From Neorhizobium sp. UBA3556 (GTDB lineage Bacteria; Pseudomonadota; Alphaproteobacteria; Rhizobiales; Rhizobiaceae), in assembly GCA_002376235.1 (NCBI GenBank), contig DFNX01000013.1, positions 29,431 to 93,430 on the forward strand: a DNA stretch of 64,000 nt, given 5' to 3'. Below are positions 17,504 to 26,968 of this stretch, piece after piece. Under the pieces are notes generated by a model that worked only from the letters and a program-made list of their open reading frames with translations, was not told where the DNA came from and did not search any database. Position 1 is the stretch's first letter. The number at the start of each line of letters is the position of its first letter. A program made the translations under genes and the position numbers.

Positions 17504-17920
17504 ATGGCAGAAGCCATGCCCGAAATCGAAGTGAAGTTGCGCCATTATGGCTTGCGGCCGACACGCCAGCGCGTAGCGCTGGGCGATCTTCTTTTTGCCA
17601 AGGGTGACCGTCACCTGACGGTCGAAGAGTTGCATGAGGAAGCGATCATTGCCGGCGTGCCGGTTTCGCTCGCCACCGTCTACAACACGCTTCACCAGTT
17701 TACAGAAGCCGGCCTGATCCGCGTTCTCGCCGTCGAAGGCGCCAAGACCTATTTCGACACCAACACTTCGGATCACCACCACTTCTTCGTCGAAGGCCGC
17801 AATCAAGTCCTGGACGTTCCTGTCGGCAATCTGGAGATCGGCAACCTGCCGGAACCTCCCGAAGGCATGGAAATCGCCCATGTGGACGTCGTCATTCGCC
17901 TGCGCGAAAAGCGCTCTTAA
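17504..17920 (+). CDS. irr: Iron response regulator Irr (Fur family)
   Basis: A 138-aa Fur-superfamily regulator that in rhizobia represses haem synthesis and other iron-consuming functions under iron limitation and is degraded in response to haem. The winged helix (GLRPTRQRVALGDLLF, SLATVYNTLHQFTEAGLI) and the diagnostic histidine triad SDHHHFF are present. There is no cysteine at all, so the N-terminal haem-regulatory Cys-Pro motif of Bradyrhizobium Irr is missing, as is usual in Rhizobiaceae. Starts are uncertain: TTG 17483, ATG 17504 or ATG 17516. The 3' end overlaps the convergent gene by 4 bp. Confidence 0.93.
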   Translation: MAEAMPEIEVKLRHYGLRPTRQRVALGDLLFAKGDRHLTVEELHEEAIIAGVPVSLATVYNTLHQFTEAGLIRVLAVEGAKTYFDTNTSDHHHFFVEGRNQVLDVPVGNLEIGNLPEPPEGMEIAHVDVVIRLREKRS

Positions 17921-18576
17921 CGCTTTTTCTTTCGTTTACTCGCTTTCAGAGCTTCTTCGGGAGGCCGGCCCGGCCGCGACATGTAGCGCGGCAGGGTCCA
18001 GCCGTAGTGAAGCGCGCCGCCGCGCAGGGCAAACGAGATGATCACGCCGAAGCCGGCGCTGACGATCAGCGGCTGTTCCATCATATGGGCGGCGGTGAAT
18101 GCTGCAGCTCCCGCCAATGCCGAGGTGATGTAGATCTCCGGCCGCAACAGAACCGAAGGTTCTCTCGCCAATACATCGCGCAACACGCCGCCGAGCGTGG
18201 CGGTCATCACGCCCATCACGATCGCGATCGTCGGAGAGCCGGTTGCCGCCATGCCCTTGGCAGCACCCAGTACGCAATAGGCGGCAAGACCGATCGCATC
18301 CAGCCACAAAAGCAGCTTGTAGCGGGATTCCACGTAATAGGCGGTGAAATAGACGAATGCGCCGGTCGCGACGCAGATCAGGATATAGGTCGGGTCCATG
18401 ACCCAGAAGACCGGACGGCCGAGAATGAGGTCACGCACCGTACCGCCGCCCGATCCGGTCACTGCTGCAAAGAACAGAAAGCCGATGAGATCGAGTTCCT
18501 TGCGCGATGCGGCAAGCGCGCCGGTTGCGGCAAACACGGCAACGCCCGCATAATCGAGTATCATCAGCAGGGACAT
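17917..18576 (-). CDS. TRIC/UPF0126-family membrane protein
   Basis: A 219-aa inner-membrane protein with about seven hydrophobic helices arranged as two homologous halves, each carrying a glycine-rich GG-x-x-RD motif (GSGGGTVRDLILGRPVFWV and TLGGVLRDVLAREPSVLL). This is the signature of the UPF0126/prokaryotic TRIC family of trimeric cation channels. Some members have been proposed to act on small amino acids. The C-terminus is very basic (KASKRKKKR). The start has GGAGA 7 nt upstream. The physiological substrate is unknown. Confidence 0.85.
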   Translation of the reverse strand: MSLLMILDYAGVAVFAATGALAASRKELDLIGFLFFAAVTGSGGGTVRDLILGRPVFWVMDPTYILICVATGAFVYFTAYYVESRYKLLLWLDAIGLAAYCVLGAAKGMAATGSPTIAIVMGVMTATLGGVLRDVLAREPSVLLRPEIYITSALAGAAAFTAAHMMEQPLIVSAGFGVIISFALRGGALHYGWTLPRYMSRPGRPPEEALKASKRKKKR

Positions 18577-18697
18577 ATGGTTCTCCAGCGTCGCGCAAGT
18601 GCCTGGGGCTAAGGGGTGAGGATATAGTCCGTGCCGTATCTACACGTCATCCGCGCCACGGCATCATGAACAGATCAATTTTTCCGTGGTGAGAACC

Positions 18698-19174
18698 GTG
18701 AAAAAGCATTTTGTCGCGATAATCCAAGCCATTGCCCTTCTGGTGATGATGCCTGTCATGGCATCGGCCCAGCAGCAACTGCTGCAGGATCCGGAAATGT
18801 TCGAAAAGGGCTTCTTCAGGAAAAGCTGCAAGACGGTCGATTTCGGACCGGATTTCGTCAAGCGCTTCGATATCAACAACGACAATATTACCGATGTCGT
18901 CATCGATCACAGCGCGCTGACCTGCGATGGCGTTCGCGGCCCGAGATGCAATGAGGATGGCTGCCCGCAGAATTTCTATGTTCAGGCCAAGGAGGGTGGC
19001 TACATCATGATCGCCACCGCTCAGGTCTACGGCTACGATTTCGTTCAGTATTTCGGCAACATGGTCTTCATGTTCAAAATGCACCCGCGGTTCTGCGAGC
19101 GCACCGATGCGGTACCGTGCGAAATGCGCGTCCGCGTCCGCGGAACGAAGTTCGTGACAATCTCCAAGAAGTAG
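18698..19174 (+). CDS. Exported hypothetical protein
   Basis: A 158-aa protein with a clear signal peptide (MKKHFVAIIQAIALLVMMPVMASA) and a secreted domain with six cysteines (at SCKTV, LTCDG, RCNEDGC, RFCER and VPCEM) that could form disulfides. A stretch DINNDNITDVVIDH resembles FG-GAP or EF-hand-like repeats found in adhesin-type exported proteins. No family is recognised with confidence. Start is GTG 18698, with GTG 18686 as an alternative. It converges on the next gene with no gap. Confidence 0.75.
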   Translation: MKKHFVAIIQAIALLVMMPVMASAQQQLLQDPEMFEKGFFRKSCKTVDFGPDFVKRFDINNDNITDVVIDHSALTCDGVRGPRCNEDGCPQNFYVQAKEGGYIMIATAQVYGYDFVQYFGNMVFMFKMHPRFCERTDAVPCEMRVRVRGTKFVTISKK

Positions 19175-19963
19175 TTATCGCGGGAAGAACGTGCCGATTC
19201 GCCCTGTCAGATAATAGGCGGTCAGGCTCATCCATTCCCGCACCGCAGTTGTTGTGATCTGCGCATTGAGTGCCGGCTGGGTGAAATCAAGACCAGGTCC
19301 CACGACGCCGCTCGTCCGATAATCCACGGGCCACGGCGTGACGGCAATGCCCGCCTTGGCGAACAGGCCGACCGAGCGCGGGATGTGAAAGGCGGAGGTG
19401 ATCAGCAGGCAGTTTTCAAGCCCCTGGGCTTTCAGCAGTTCGGCTGTGTTGAGACTGTTCTCGTAGGTCGTGCGCGACGTGTTTTCCTTGATCAGCCGAT
19501 CGGAAGAAATGCCGAAGGCCGAAAAGAAACGTTCCGCCGTTTGCGCTTCACCCTCGAATGTGCCGCTGATCGATCCGTCGCCGCCCGAAATCAGAATCCG
19601 TGCTTGACTGTTGTTGCGGGCAAGCCTGAGGGCTTCGACGAAGCGGTCGGCCGACTGGTTGAGTTCCATGCCGCCTCGCGCCGTATTGACCTCGTTGTCG
19701 AAGGCACCGCCGAGAATGATCATGCAGGCGACTTCTGCCGGATCCGCCGGCGGCCTTTCAAACCGCGCTTCGAGAACCTGCAATGCGACCACACCCGTTG
19801 TCGTGAACAACGTGACGAAAAGCACAAGCGCTGCAAGGCCTGCCGAAACGCCGGAAAACTTTCGCCAGCCGATGAATGCTAGCACTGCCGCGAGCGTGGC
19901 AAGCAGGAAGGCGATGGAGAGTGGTTGGGCGAAGACCCAGAACAACTTGGAAAGAAGAAACAT
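19175..19963 (-). CDS. YdcF/ElyC-type DUF218 membrane protein
   Basis: A 262-aa protein with two N-terminal membrane helices (residues about 10-30 and 38-60) and a periplasmic DUF218 domain. Typical motifs are CMIILGGAFDNE, ARILISGGDG, KENTSRTTYENSLNTAELL and LLITSAFHIPRSVGLF. E. coli relatives (ElyC, SanA, YdcF) are tied to envelope integrity and peptidoglycan or lipid-carrier metabolism at the membrane. The specific role here is not shown. It is 30 bp downstream of the DUF1275 gene on the same strand. Confidence 0.88.
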   Translation of the reverse strand: MFLLSKLFWVFAQPLSIAFLLATLAAVLAFIGWRKFSGVSAGLAALVLFVTLFTTTGVVALQVLEARFERPPADPAEVACMIILGGAFDNEVNTARGGMELNQSADRFVEALRLARNNSQARILISGGDGSISGTFEGEAQTAERFFSAFGISSDRLIKENTSRTTYENSLNTAELLKAQGLENCLLITSAFHIPRSVGLFAKAGIAVTPWPVDYRTSGVVGPGLDFTQPALNAQITTTAVREWMSLTAYYLTGRIGTFFPR

Positions 19964-19993
19964 TGGCGCTCGCGAATTCGATTCGCGGGCAGT

Positions 19994-20710
19994 TTACAGC
20001 GCGTCGGGGCGGCGGTGAACGATCGGTTGCTGGAAATGCAGGTGAAGCGGGCGCGGCAGTGCTCTTGTGGCGAGAGCCACGATGATTGTGATGAGGGCAA
20101 CGATAGAGAGAGCATCCTTGCCCATATATTGAGTGGCAAAGGCTCCGGCCACCGCTCCGGCCGCCATGCCGGTCCAGGGCACGGTCTGGATCAGCCAGCC
20201 CCTTGGATTGCGGTCGCCGATCATCCATCGCCCGATGCCGCGACCAAAGCGGGACAACGCTCCGGTAATATAGGTAAGCCCGATAGGCAGGCCTTCGATC
20301 TGCTCAACGGTCGCGTTGATCAGGCCCATGGACAGAACGACCAGATAGAATTGCACCCGCAGGTAATCCGCGGGCAATACCGAAGCGCCTGCAAGCAGGA
20401 GTGCCACGGTCGAGAGCACCACGAAGGCGCGTCGCGCCGAGACGCGATGGGCAAGCACGATCCCGAGTGCATTGCCGAGGATGAACACCCATATCGCGCC
20501 GAACAGGGTCAGCGCGTGGGCATAGTTGCCATCGGCAAATGAAATGGCTGCACGCGTCGTGTTGCCGCTCATGAAGGAGACGAAATCGCCGGACAGGATG
20601 AGGCCGATGGCATCCGTCATGCCGGCAATGAAGGAAATTGCGGCGACGAGCGCCAAACCGGTTGTGGTCCGCCGTTTTCGGATGAGGTGTCGACGTCTCT
20701 GGCGTGTCAT
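19994..20710 (-). CDS. YoaK-family (DUF1275) membrane protein
   Basis: A 238-aa protein with about six membrane helices. The family-defining N-terminal segment SFIAGMTDAIGLILSGDFVSFMSGNTTRAAI and the LINATVEQIEGLPIGLTYITGALSRFG region are both present. The function of DUF1275 proteins is unknown. The ATG at 20710 gives a basic leader MTRQRRRHLIRKRR. A TTG start at 20800 would add 30 residues with no better ribosome-binding site. It lies between the flavoprotein and YdcF-like genes, all leftward. Confidence 0.82.
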   Translation of the reverse strand: MTRQRRRHLIRKRRTTTGLALVAAISFIAGMTDAIGLILSGDFVSFMSGNTTRAAISFADGNYAHALTLFGAIWVFILGNALGIVLAHRVSARRAFVVLSTVALLLAGASVLPADYLRVQFYLVVLSMGLINATVEQIEGLPIGLTYITGALSRFGRGIGRWMIGDRNPRGWLIQTVPWTGMAAGAVAGAFATQYMGKDALSIVALITIIVALATRALPRPLHLHFQQPIVHRRPDAL

Positions 20711-20832
20711 TTGACCAGCGTGCTTTGGGGACGAGCGTGGTTGGGGTGCTTTTCCGGGCAATCTGCCGCAAAAACGCTTGGCGGCATTGATCCATGACAA
20801 TAGCGATAGAAAGGGTCGCAGTCCTGTCTAAA

Positions 20833-22041
20833 CTAACGGTCCGATAGCCAGTCCTGGATGCCACGCGCCGCGGTCCGCCCGGTCGCGAAGCAGGCAGTGA
20901 GCAGGTATCCCCCGGTCGGCGCTTCCCAGTCGAGCATTTCACCGGCGGCGAACAATCCGGGGCGGGATTTCAACATGTAGCGCTCGTCGATGTCGCTCCA
21001 TGCGATGCCACCGGCCGACGAGATCGCCTCGGCAATCGGGCGAGGTTTTAGAACCGGGATAGGCAGTGCCTTGATCAACTCCGCGAGTTTTTCCGGCGTC
21101 AGGCGATTGGCATCCGGGGAGCGCTCGCGCAGCAGTGCTGCCTTCACGCCATCCAACCCGGCCCCCTTGCGCAGCCGGTTGGAAAAGCTTGCCTTGGCAT
21201 CCTGTCTTGCCAGATCGCGGGCGAGGCGATCCCGTGTGCGGCCCGGCATCAGGTCGACAGCAAGATCGGCCTTTCCGTCACGCAGAAGCCGGTCGCGCAG
21301 TGCGGCCGAATGGGCGTAGACGAGGCTGCCCTCGATCCCGTGTTTCGAGATGACGAATTCGCCCGGATATGTGCCGGCATCGGATGTGGTCGAGACGGAT
21401 TTCAGCGGTGCACCGGCAAAGCGCTCGACGAAGATCTCGCTCCAGCCGACATCGAAGCCGCAATTGGCCGGCTGCAACGCGTGAACCTTGGTGCCCTGAT
21501 CCGTCAGCCATGGAACCCAGGTGGCGTCAGAGCCAAGCCTTGGCCAACTGGCGCCGCCGAGCGAAAGAAGTGCTGCGTCGGGCCGAATGGTGATTTCGCC
21601 ATCCGGTGTGGTGAAGCGGTATCCGTCAGCGTCGAAACCCGTCCAGCGATGCCGGGTCTTGAGCGTGACATCTTGTGTTTCCAACCGCTTCAGCCATGCA
21701 CGCAGCAGCGGTGAGGCTTTCATCACCTTTGGGAAAACGCGGCCGGATGTGCCGATAAATGTTTCCGTGCCGAGTTCCGCTGCCCATTGGCGCACGTCAT
21801 CCGGCGTAAATGCATCGAGCGCCGGGCGCAGGCGAGAGGAGGCGTTACCGAAACGCTCGGCAAAACGGGCAAAATCCTCCGCATGCGTGATGTTCAGCCC
21901 CGATTTTCCGGCCAGCAGGAATTTGCGCGCGAAGGTGGGCATCGCGTCATAGACGGTTACAGAAATACCGGCGGCGGAAAGTACCTCCGCTGCCATCAGT
22001 CCCGCCGGCCCGCCACCTATGATTGCTACCTGTTTCGTCAT
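20833..22041 (-). CDS. HI0933/BaiN-like FAD-dependent oxidoreductase (TIGR03862 type)
   Basis: A 402-aa flavoprotein. The N-terminal dinucleotide-binding motif VAIIGGGPAGLMAAEVLSAAG and the signature FLLAGKSGLNITH place it in the HI0933 family, and the C-terminal GLFAAGEMLDWEAPTGGYLL is the second FAD contact. The substrate is unknown, and the subgroup is common in Alphaproteobacteria. Start ATG 22041 has GGAGA close upstream. It lies 49 bp after the hydrolase gene on the same strand, so the two may be co-transcribed. Confidence 0.88.
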   Translation of the reverse strand: MTKQVAIIGGGPAGLMAAEVLSAAGISVTVYDAMPTFARKFLLAGKSGLNITHAEDFARFAERFGNASSRLRPALDAFTPDDVRQWAAELGTETFIGTSGRVFPKVMKASPLLRAWLKRLETQDVTLKTRHRWTGFDADGYRFTTPDGEITIRPDAALLSLGGASWPRLGSDATWVPWLTDQGTKVHALQPANCGFDVGWSEIFVERFAGAPLKSVSTTSDAGTYPGEFVISKHGIEGSLVYAHSAALRDRLLRDGKADLAVDLMPGRTRDRLARDLARQDAKASFSNRLRKGAGLDGVKAALLRERSPDANRLTPEKLAELIKALPIPVLKPRPIAEAISSAGGIAWSDIDERYMLKSRPGLFAAGEMLDWEAPTGGYLLTACFATGRTAARGIQDWLSDR

Positions 22042-22090
22042 GGTCTCCGGTTACGGCAGTTCGTGCCGCTTTTAAAGAGGCCTTTTATCG

Positions 22091-22915
22091 TCAGGTCAGC
22101 AGCGCTTCCGTCAGCGGGTGATGCGGATCGGCAAGCCCGTCGAGAATGTTGAAATGGTGGCGGTCCGGTTCCTCAACGCAATCCGTCTCGGCTCCCAATC
22201 CCTTCCAGATATTGGCGAGAAGCGCGTTCTGGCGCAGAAACTCCGATCGCTCCGCTCCGCCGACCCAGCAGGTGAGGCGGGTGCGGTCCAGCGGTTCGAG
22301 CAGGGCAGGGCTTTCGAGATTGGCCTCCTTGATATCGATCTGCTGCATCTTGTTCATCTGCGTCGTGATCAGTGGTCGCAGGTCATGGACGCCCGAGATC
22401 GATACGACATTGACGATCCGCTTGCGGATGTCTTCCGGTAGGGGCGATGTGGCGCTGACCATGCGGGTGACGAGATGCCCGCCGGCGGAATGCCCGGTAA
22501 GGCGGAGCGGGCCGGAGACGATTTCTGCGGCAGCCTCTATGGCCTTGCCAATCTCCTGTGTGATGCCCGAAATCCGGTTTTCCGGCGCCAGCGTGTAGCT
22601 CGGCATCGCCACGGCATAGCCGGTTTCCACAGCGCCATGGGCCAGATGTGAAAAGTAGCTGTTGTCGAGCCTGATCCAGAAGCCGCCATGGACGAAGACG
22701 ACGAGACCGATAGGATCACCGGCGGGCAGAAACAGGTCGAAGCGGTTGCGCGGCTTATCGCCATAGCTCAGGTTGAGCTTCGCCTGTCCGGTCTCGGCCA
22801 TGCGCTCGCGATAGGTCTTCGCCGGTTCCGCCCACGCATCCGGCCAGCGATCGCCCTGCGGAATGTTGATGCCATTGGCATAGGCGTCGTCCCAGTCGGT
22901 GATCTTGTGGCGCAT
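22091..22915 (-). CDS. Alpha/beta hydrolase, kynurenine-formamidase-like
   Basis: A 274-aa esterase/lipase-fold enzyme. The oxyanion-hole motif HGGFW is at 76-80, the nucleophile elbow GHSAGG has Ser143, and a C-terminal RHHFNILDGL supplies the likely catalytic His. HGG(F)W with GHSAGGHL is the pattern of arylformamidases that hydrolyse N-formylkynurenine. Its location divergent to an aminobenzoate-type CoA ligase supports a tryptophan/anthranilate role by inference. Start ATG 22915 has AAGGAGAG upstream. A general carboxylesterase is the alternative. Confidence 0.8.
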   Translation of the reverse strand: MRHKITDWDDAYANGINIPQGDRWPDAWAEPAKTYRERMAETGQAKLNLSYGDKPRNRFDLFLPAGDPIGLVVFVHGGFWIRLDNSYFSHLAHGAVETGYAVAMPSYTLAPENRISGITQEIGKAIEAAAEIVSGPLRLTGHSAGGHLVTRMVSATSPLPEDIRKRIVNVVSISGVHDLRPLITTQMNKMQQIDIKEANLESPALLEPLDRTRLTCWVGGAERSEFLRQNALLANIWKGLGAETDCVEEPDRHHFNILDGLADPHHPLTEALLT

Positions 22916-23123
22916 GCGGCTCTCCTTTGCCTGCTTCTTACCCTCAAGACATACCGCATCGGTGGCCTCTGACCAGCCCTTTCATCGGAAAGAATGACGC
23001 GAAAACAGGCGCTTCCGAAAAATATTACAAACTTAAAATTTCTCTCTTGCCAGTGTCGGAACTCGGTGCAATTCTGAACAAAAGGCAAAAAGCCACATCG
23101 ATAAGAATAATGGGAACGTGATT

Positions 23124-24749
23124 ATGCTGGGACCGTCAGGCCATCAGGATACCTATGCCCGCGATAACCTTCCGCCCTTCGAAGAATGGCCGGAAATAAG
23201 GCTCGATGGCTTTGAATACCCCGAATGGATGAATGCAGGCGTCGAGCTGACCGACCGTATGGTCGAGCGCGGTTTCGGCGACCATACGGCACTGATCGGC
23301 AATGGCCGTCAGCGCACCTACAAGGAACTGACCGACTGGACGAACCGCATCGCCCGGGCCCTGACCGAGGACTACGGGGTTAGGCCAGGTAACCGCATTT
23401 TGATCCGCTCGGCCAACAATCCGGCCATGGTCGCCTGCTGGCTGGCCGCGACAAAGGCCGGTGCCGTCGTCGTCAACACGATGCCGATGTTGCGCGCCGG
23501 TGAACTGGCCAAGATCATCGACAAGGCGCAGGTGACGCTGGCGCTGTGTGACACGCGGCTAATGGACGAACTGGTCGCCGCCGCCAAGGAAAGCGATGTC
23601 TTAACCCAGGTCATCGGTTTCGACGGCACCGCCAATCACGATGCCGAGCTGGATCGCGCAGCCCTCAACAAGCCGGTGAGGTTTGAGGCTGTGAAGACCG
23701 GTCGCGACGACGTGGCGCTGCTCGGGTTTACCTCCGGTTCGACCGGCGTGCCCAAGGCGACGATGCATTTCCATCGCGATATCCTGATCATCGCCGATGC
23801 TTATGCGCGCGAAGTCTTGAACGTTCGCCCGGACGATGTTTTCGTCGGCTCGCCGCCGCTTGCCTTTACCTTCGGGCTTGGCGGCCTGGCGGTCTTCCCT
23901 CTGCGTTTCGGTGCCAGTGCCGCGCTTCTCGAAAACGCATCACCGCCAAAGCTGATCGAGATCATCGAGACGCATAAGGCGACCATCTGTTTCACCGCGC
24001 CGACCGCCTATCGCGCCATGCTTTCGGCAATGGATGGTGGCGCGGATCTCTCGTCACTGAGGATCGCGGTCTCTGCCGGTGAAACGCTGCCGGGACCGGT
24101 TTTCGACGAGTGGATGCGAAAGACCGGCACGCCGATCCTCGACGGCATCGGCGGTACCGAGATGCTGCATATCTTCATCTCCAACCGACTGAATGATTTT
24201 CGGGCATCCAGCACCGGCAAGCCGCTGATGGGCTATCAGGCCATGGTGGTGGATGACGAGTTGAACGAGGTGCCGCGCGGCACGCCCGGCCATCTCGTTG
24301 TTCGCGGCCCGATCGGCTGCCGCTATCTCGCCGACGACCGGCAGAAAAAGTTTGTCCGCGGTGGCTGGAACGTCACCGGCGATACGTTTGTAGAGGATGC
24401 GGACGGCTATTTCCATTTCGCTGCCCGCTCCGACGACATGATCGTCTCTGGCGGCTACAACATTGCCGGCCCGGAAGTGGAGGCGGCGCTGTTGAAGCAT
24501 GAGGCGGTGCAGGAATGCGCGGTGATCGGCGTGCCGGATGAGGACCGCGGCATGATCGTCGAGGCGCATGTGGTTCTCGTCGCCGGCTCCGACCCGTGTG
24601 ACGCGATGGAGAAGCTTCTGCAGGAGCATGTGAAGGCGGTGATCGCGCCCTACAAATATCCGCGCTCGGTCATCTTCACCGACACGCTTCCGAAGACCGA
24701 ATCCGGCAAGATCCAGCGTTTTCGACTGAAGCAGGCGCTTTCGGCGTAA
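23124..24749 (+). CDS. Benzoate/2-aminobenzoate-CoA ligase family protein
   Basis: A 541-aa ATP-dependent acyl/aryl-CoA synthetase. The AMP-binding signature LGFTSGSTGVPKATMHFH is near residue 205, the adenylate-contact motif is DGIGGTEMLHIF, and the C-terminal domain carries VSGGYNIAGPEVE and the catalytic Lys in PKTESGKIQRF. Overall pattern fits benzoate- or 2-aminobenzoate-CoA ligases. I chose ATG 23124, which puts GGGAA at a 7-nt spacing, over GTG 23118. It heads an operon with a branched-chain-type ABC transporter, so it probably activates the imported aromatic acid. No monooxygenase or ring-cleavage gene is nearby. Confidence 0.88.
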   Translation: MLGPSGHQDTYARDNLPPFEEWPEIRLDGFEYPEWMNAGVELTDRMVERGFGDHTALIGNGRQRTYKELTDWTNRIARALTEDYGVRPGNRILIRSANNPAMVACWLAATKAGAVVVNTMPMLRAGELAKIIDKAQVTLALCDTRLMDELVAAAKESDVLTQVIGFDGTANHDAELDRAALNKPVRFEAVKTGRDDVALLGFTSGSTGVPKATMHFHRDILIIADAYAREVLNVRPDDVFVGSPPLAFTFGLGGLAVFPLRFGASAALLENASPPKLIEIIETHKATICFTAPTAYRAMLSAMDGGADLSSLRIAVSAGETLPGPVFDEWMRKTGTPILDGIGGTEMLHIFISNRLNDFRASSTGKPLMGYQAMVVDDELNEVPRGTPGHLVVRGPIGCRYLADDRQKKFVRGGWNVTGDTFVEDADGYFHFAARSDDMIVSGGYNIAGPEVEAALLKHEAVQECAVIGVPDEDRGMIVEAHVVLVAGSDPCDAMEKLLQEHVKAVIAPYKYPRSVIFTDTLPKTESGKIQRFRLKQALSA

Positions 24750-24888
24750 ATTGCGCTGCCACCGGCGAAATCGTCTTTCCGGCGGTGGACGTTTTTTTGT
24801 GAATGTGGAAGGTAACGGTTCCGTCGTGGCGACAGGCAAAGATGCACGCCACGCGGGACAGGGGAACGACAAAAAGGGGAGTACCGCA

Positions 24889-26025
24889 ATGAAGAAAATG
24901 CTGGCAGCCGCCACGATGGCGCTCAGCCTCGGTGCATCGGGTCTGGCAATGGCCGAGCCGCTCAAGATCGGCATGATCACCACGCTTTCAGGCGGCGGTG
25001 CAGGCCTCGGCGTCGATACCCGCGACGGCTTCATGCTGGCGATCAAGGAATCCGGCAACAAGGACATCACCGTCGTCACCGAAGACGACGCGCAGAAGCC
25101 TGAGCTTGCTGTCCAGATCGCCGACAAGATGATCCAGAGCGATCAGGTCGACGTGCTGACCGGCATCGTCTGGTCGAACCTTCTGATGGCGGTTGTGCCG
25201 GGCGCGGTGGCGCAGGGCAAATTCTACGTGTCCACCAATGCAGCGCCTGCAGCGCTCGCCGGCCAGGGCTGCAACAAGCTCTATTTCAACGCCGCCTATC
25301 AGAACGACAATCTGCACGAGGCAATGGGCGAATACGCAGCCAAGACCTACAAGAAGATGTTCATCCTCGCCCCGAACTATCCGGCCGGCAAGGATTCGCT
25401 TACCGGCTTCAAACGCTACTACAAGGGCGAACTCGCTGGCGAAGTCTATACCAAGGTCGGCCAGACGGATTACGCCGCCGAAATCGCTCAGATGCGTGCA
25501 TCCGGTGCCGATGGCATCTTCGTCTTCCTGCCCGGCGGCATGGGCATTTCCTTCATGAAGCAGTTCGCCCAGTCGGGCGTAAAGATCCCGGTCATGGGCC
25601 CGGGTTTCTCCTTCAGCCAGGACGTGCTGCCGGCGATCGGTGACGCGGCGCTCGGCGCCAAGGCATCCGGTCAGTGGGCGCCTGACTTCGACACGGATGT
25701 CAGCAAGAAATTCCTTGCCGATTTCCAGAAGGAATATAACCGCCTTCCGTCTATCTATGCCGTTCAGGCCTACGACGCGGCGCAGCTGATCCTGTCGGCT
25801 GCGGCCAAGGCCAGCGTCAAGGATGCCGATGCATTCCGCAACGAACTGTTGAAAGCCGATATCAAGTCGCCGCGCGGCAACTTCAAGTTCAACACCAACC
25901 AGCATCCGATCCAGGACATCTACCTGACGGAAGTGGTGAAGAAGGACGGCGTTCTGACCAACAAGACGGTCGAAAAGATCTTCACCGATCACGGTGATGC
26001 CTATGCCAAAGACTGCAAGATCTAA
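24889..26025 (+). CDS. ABC transporter periplasmic binding protein (branched-chain amino acid family)
   Basis: A 378-aa periplasmic-binding protein of the LivK/Peripla_BP_6 type with a signal peptide (MKKMLAAATMALSLGASGLAMA). Mature features LKIGMITTLSGGGAGLGVDTRDGF and the two-lobe pattern fit the family. The start at 24889 follows AGGGGAG, and an open frame extending back to 24751 is not a plausible start. Co-transcription with the CoA ligase suggests that an aromatic acid rather than leucine is bound, which is inference from context. Confidence 0.93.
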   Translation: MKKMLAAATMALSLGASGLAMAEPLKIGMITTLSGGGAGLGVDTRDGFMLAIKESGNKDITVVTEDDAQKPELAVQIADKMIQSDQVDVLTGIVWSNLLMAVVPGAVAQGKFYVSTNAAPAALAGQGCNKLYFNAAYQNDNLHEAMGEYAAKTYKKMFILAPNYPAGKDSLTGFKRYYKGELAGEVYTKVGQTDYAAEIAQMRASGADGIFVFLPGGMGISFMKQFAQSGVKIPVMGPGFSFSQDVLPAIGDAALGAKASGQWAPDFDTDVSKKFLADFQKEYNRLPSIYAVQAYDAAQLILSAAAKASVKDADAFRNELLKADIKSPRGNFKFNTNQHPIQDIYLTEVVKKDGVLTNKTVEKIFTDHGDAYAKDCKI

Positions 26026-26034
26026 GGCATAGAT

Positions 26035-26958
26035 GTGACCATAGCACTTGCTCTCGAGCAGTTGCTGAACGGCATCCAGCTCGGCGTCATGTTGTTTCTC
26101 ATGGCTGCCGGGCTGACGCTGATCTTCGGCGTCATGGGCCTCATCAACCTCGCTCACGGTTCGCTCTACATGGTCGGCGCATTCGCCTGTGCGGCCGTCG
26201 CTGCCTGGACCGGTTCGTTCTGGCTCGGCCTGATCGCCAGCCTCGCCTGTGCGGCAGCCGCCGGTGCCATCGTCGAGCTTGCCGTCATCCGCAGGCTTTA
26301 TGACCGCGACCATCTCGATCAGGTCCTGGCGACCTTTGCGCTGATCCTGGTCTTTTCCGAAGGCACCCGCTGGCTCTTCGGTGACTTCCCGCTTTATCTC
26401 GATATTCCGGCCCTGCTGCAGGGCGTAGTGACACTTCCGGGAGACGCGAGTTATCCGATCTACCGTCTGGCGATCATTGCCGTCGGTGCGCTGATCGCGC
26501 TCGGCCTTTATCTCCTGATCGGCAAGACCCGTCTCGGCATGCGTATTCGCGCCGGCGAAAGCGACCGAGAGATGATCGGCGCGCTCGGCGTAGACATCCG
26601 CACGCTCTACACGCTGGTTTTTGCGCTCGGTTCGGCGCTCGCAGGTCTTGCTGGTGCGCTTGTCGGCGCGCTGCAATCAGTGCAGGTCGGCATGGGCGAA
26701 CCGGTGCTGATCCTCGCCTTCGTCGTCATCGTCATCGGCGGTATCGGCTCGATCAAGGGAGCGCTTTACGGTGCGCTTCTGGTCGGCGTGACCGATACGC
26801 TCGGGCGCTTTCTTCTGCCGCAGCTTCTGGCGCTGTTCGTCGATCCGTCTGAAGCCGGCATGATCGGCGGGGCCATGGCCTCGATGCTGATCTATGTCGT
26901 CATGGCCGTCATCCTGGCCGTCAAACCGCGCGGGCTTTTCCCGCCGGCGCATGCGTGA
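26035..26958 (+). CDS. ABC transporter permease, LivH family
   Basis: A 307-aa inner-membrane permease with about eight hydrophobic segments. The family motifs MGLINLAHGSLYMVGAF and GIGSIKGALYGALLVGV are present. It starts with GTG at 26035 (AAGG 7 nt upstream), 9 bp after the binding-protein stop. With the LivM-type permease it forms the translocation channel of the importer. Confidence 0.93.
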   Translation: MTIALALEQLLNGIQLGVMLFLMAAGLTLIFGVMGLINLAHGSLYMVGAFACAAVAAWTGSFWLGLIASLACAAAAGAIVELAVIRRLYDRDHLDQVLATFALILVFSEGTRWLFGDFPLYLDIPALLQGVVTLPGDASYPIYRLAIIAVGALIALGLYLLIGKTRLGMRIRAGESDREMIGALGVDIRTLYTLVFALGSALAGLAGALVGALQSVQVGMGEPVLILAFVVIVIGGIGSIKGALYGALLVGVTDTLGRFLLPQLLALFVDPSEAGMIGGAMASMLIYVVMAVILAVKPRGLFPPAHA

Positions 26959-26968
26959 GGCCAGAAAA

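Noticed and set aside
24988..26676. 562-codon open frame antisense to the binding-protein and permease genes
   Set aside because: Spans two well-supported genes on the other strand and has the R/D/E-rich composition of an antisense shadow.
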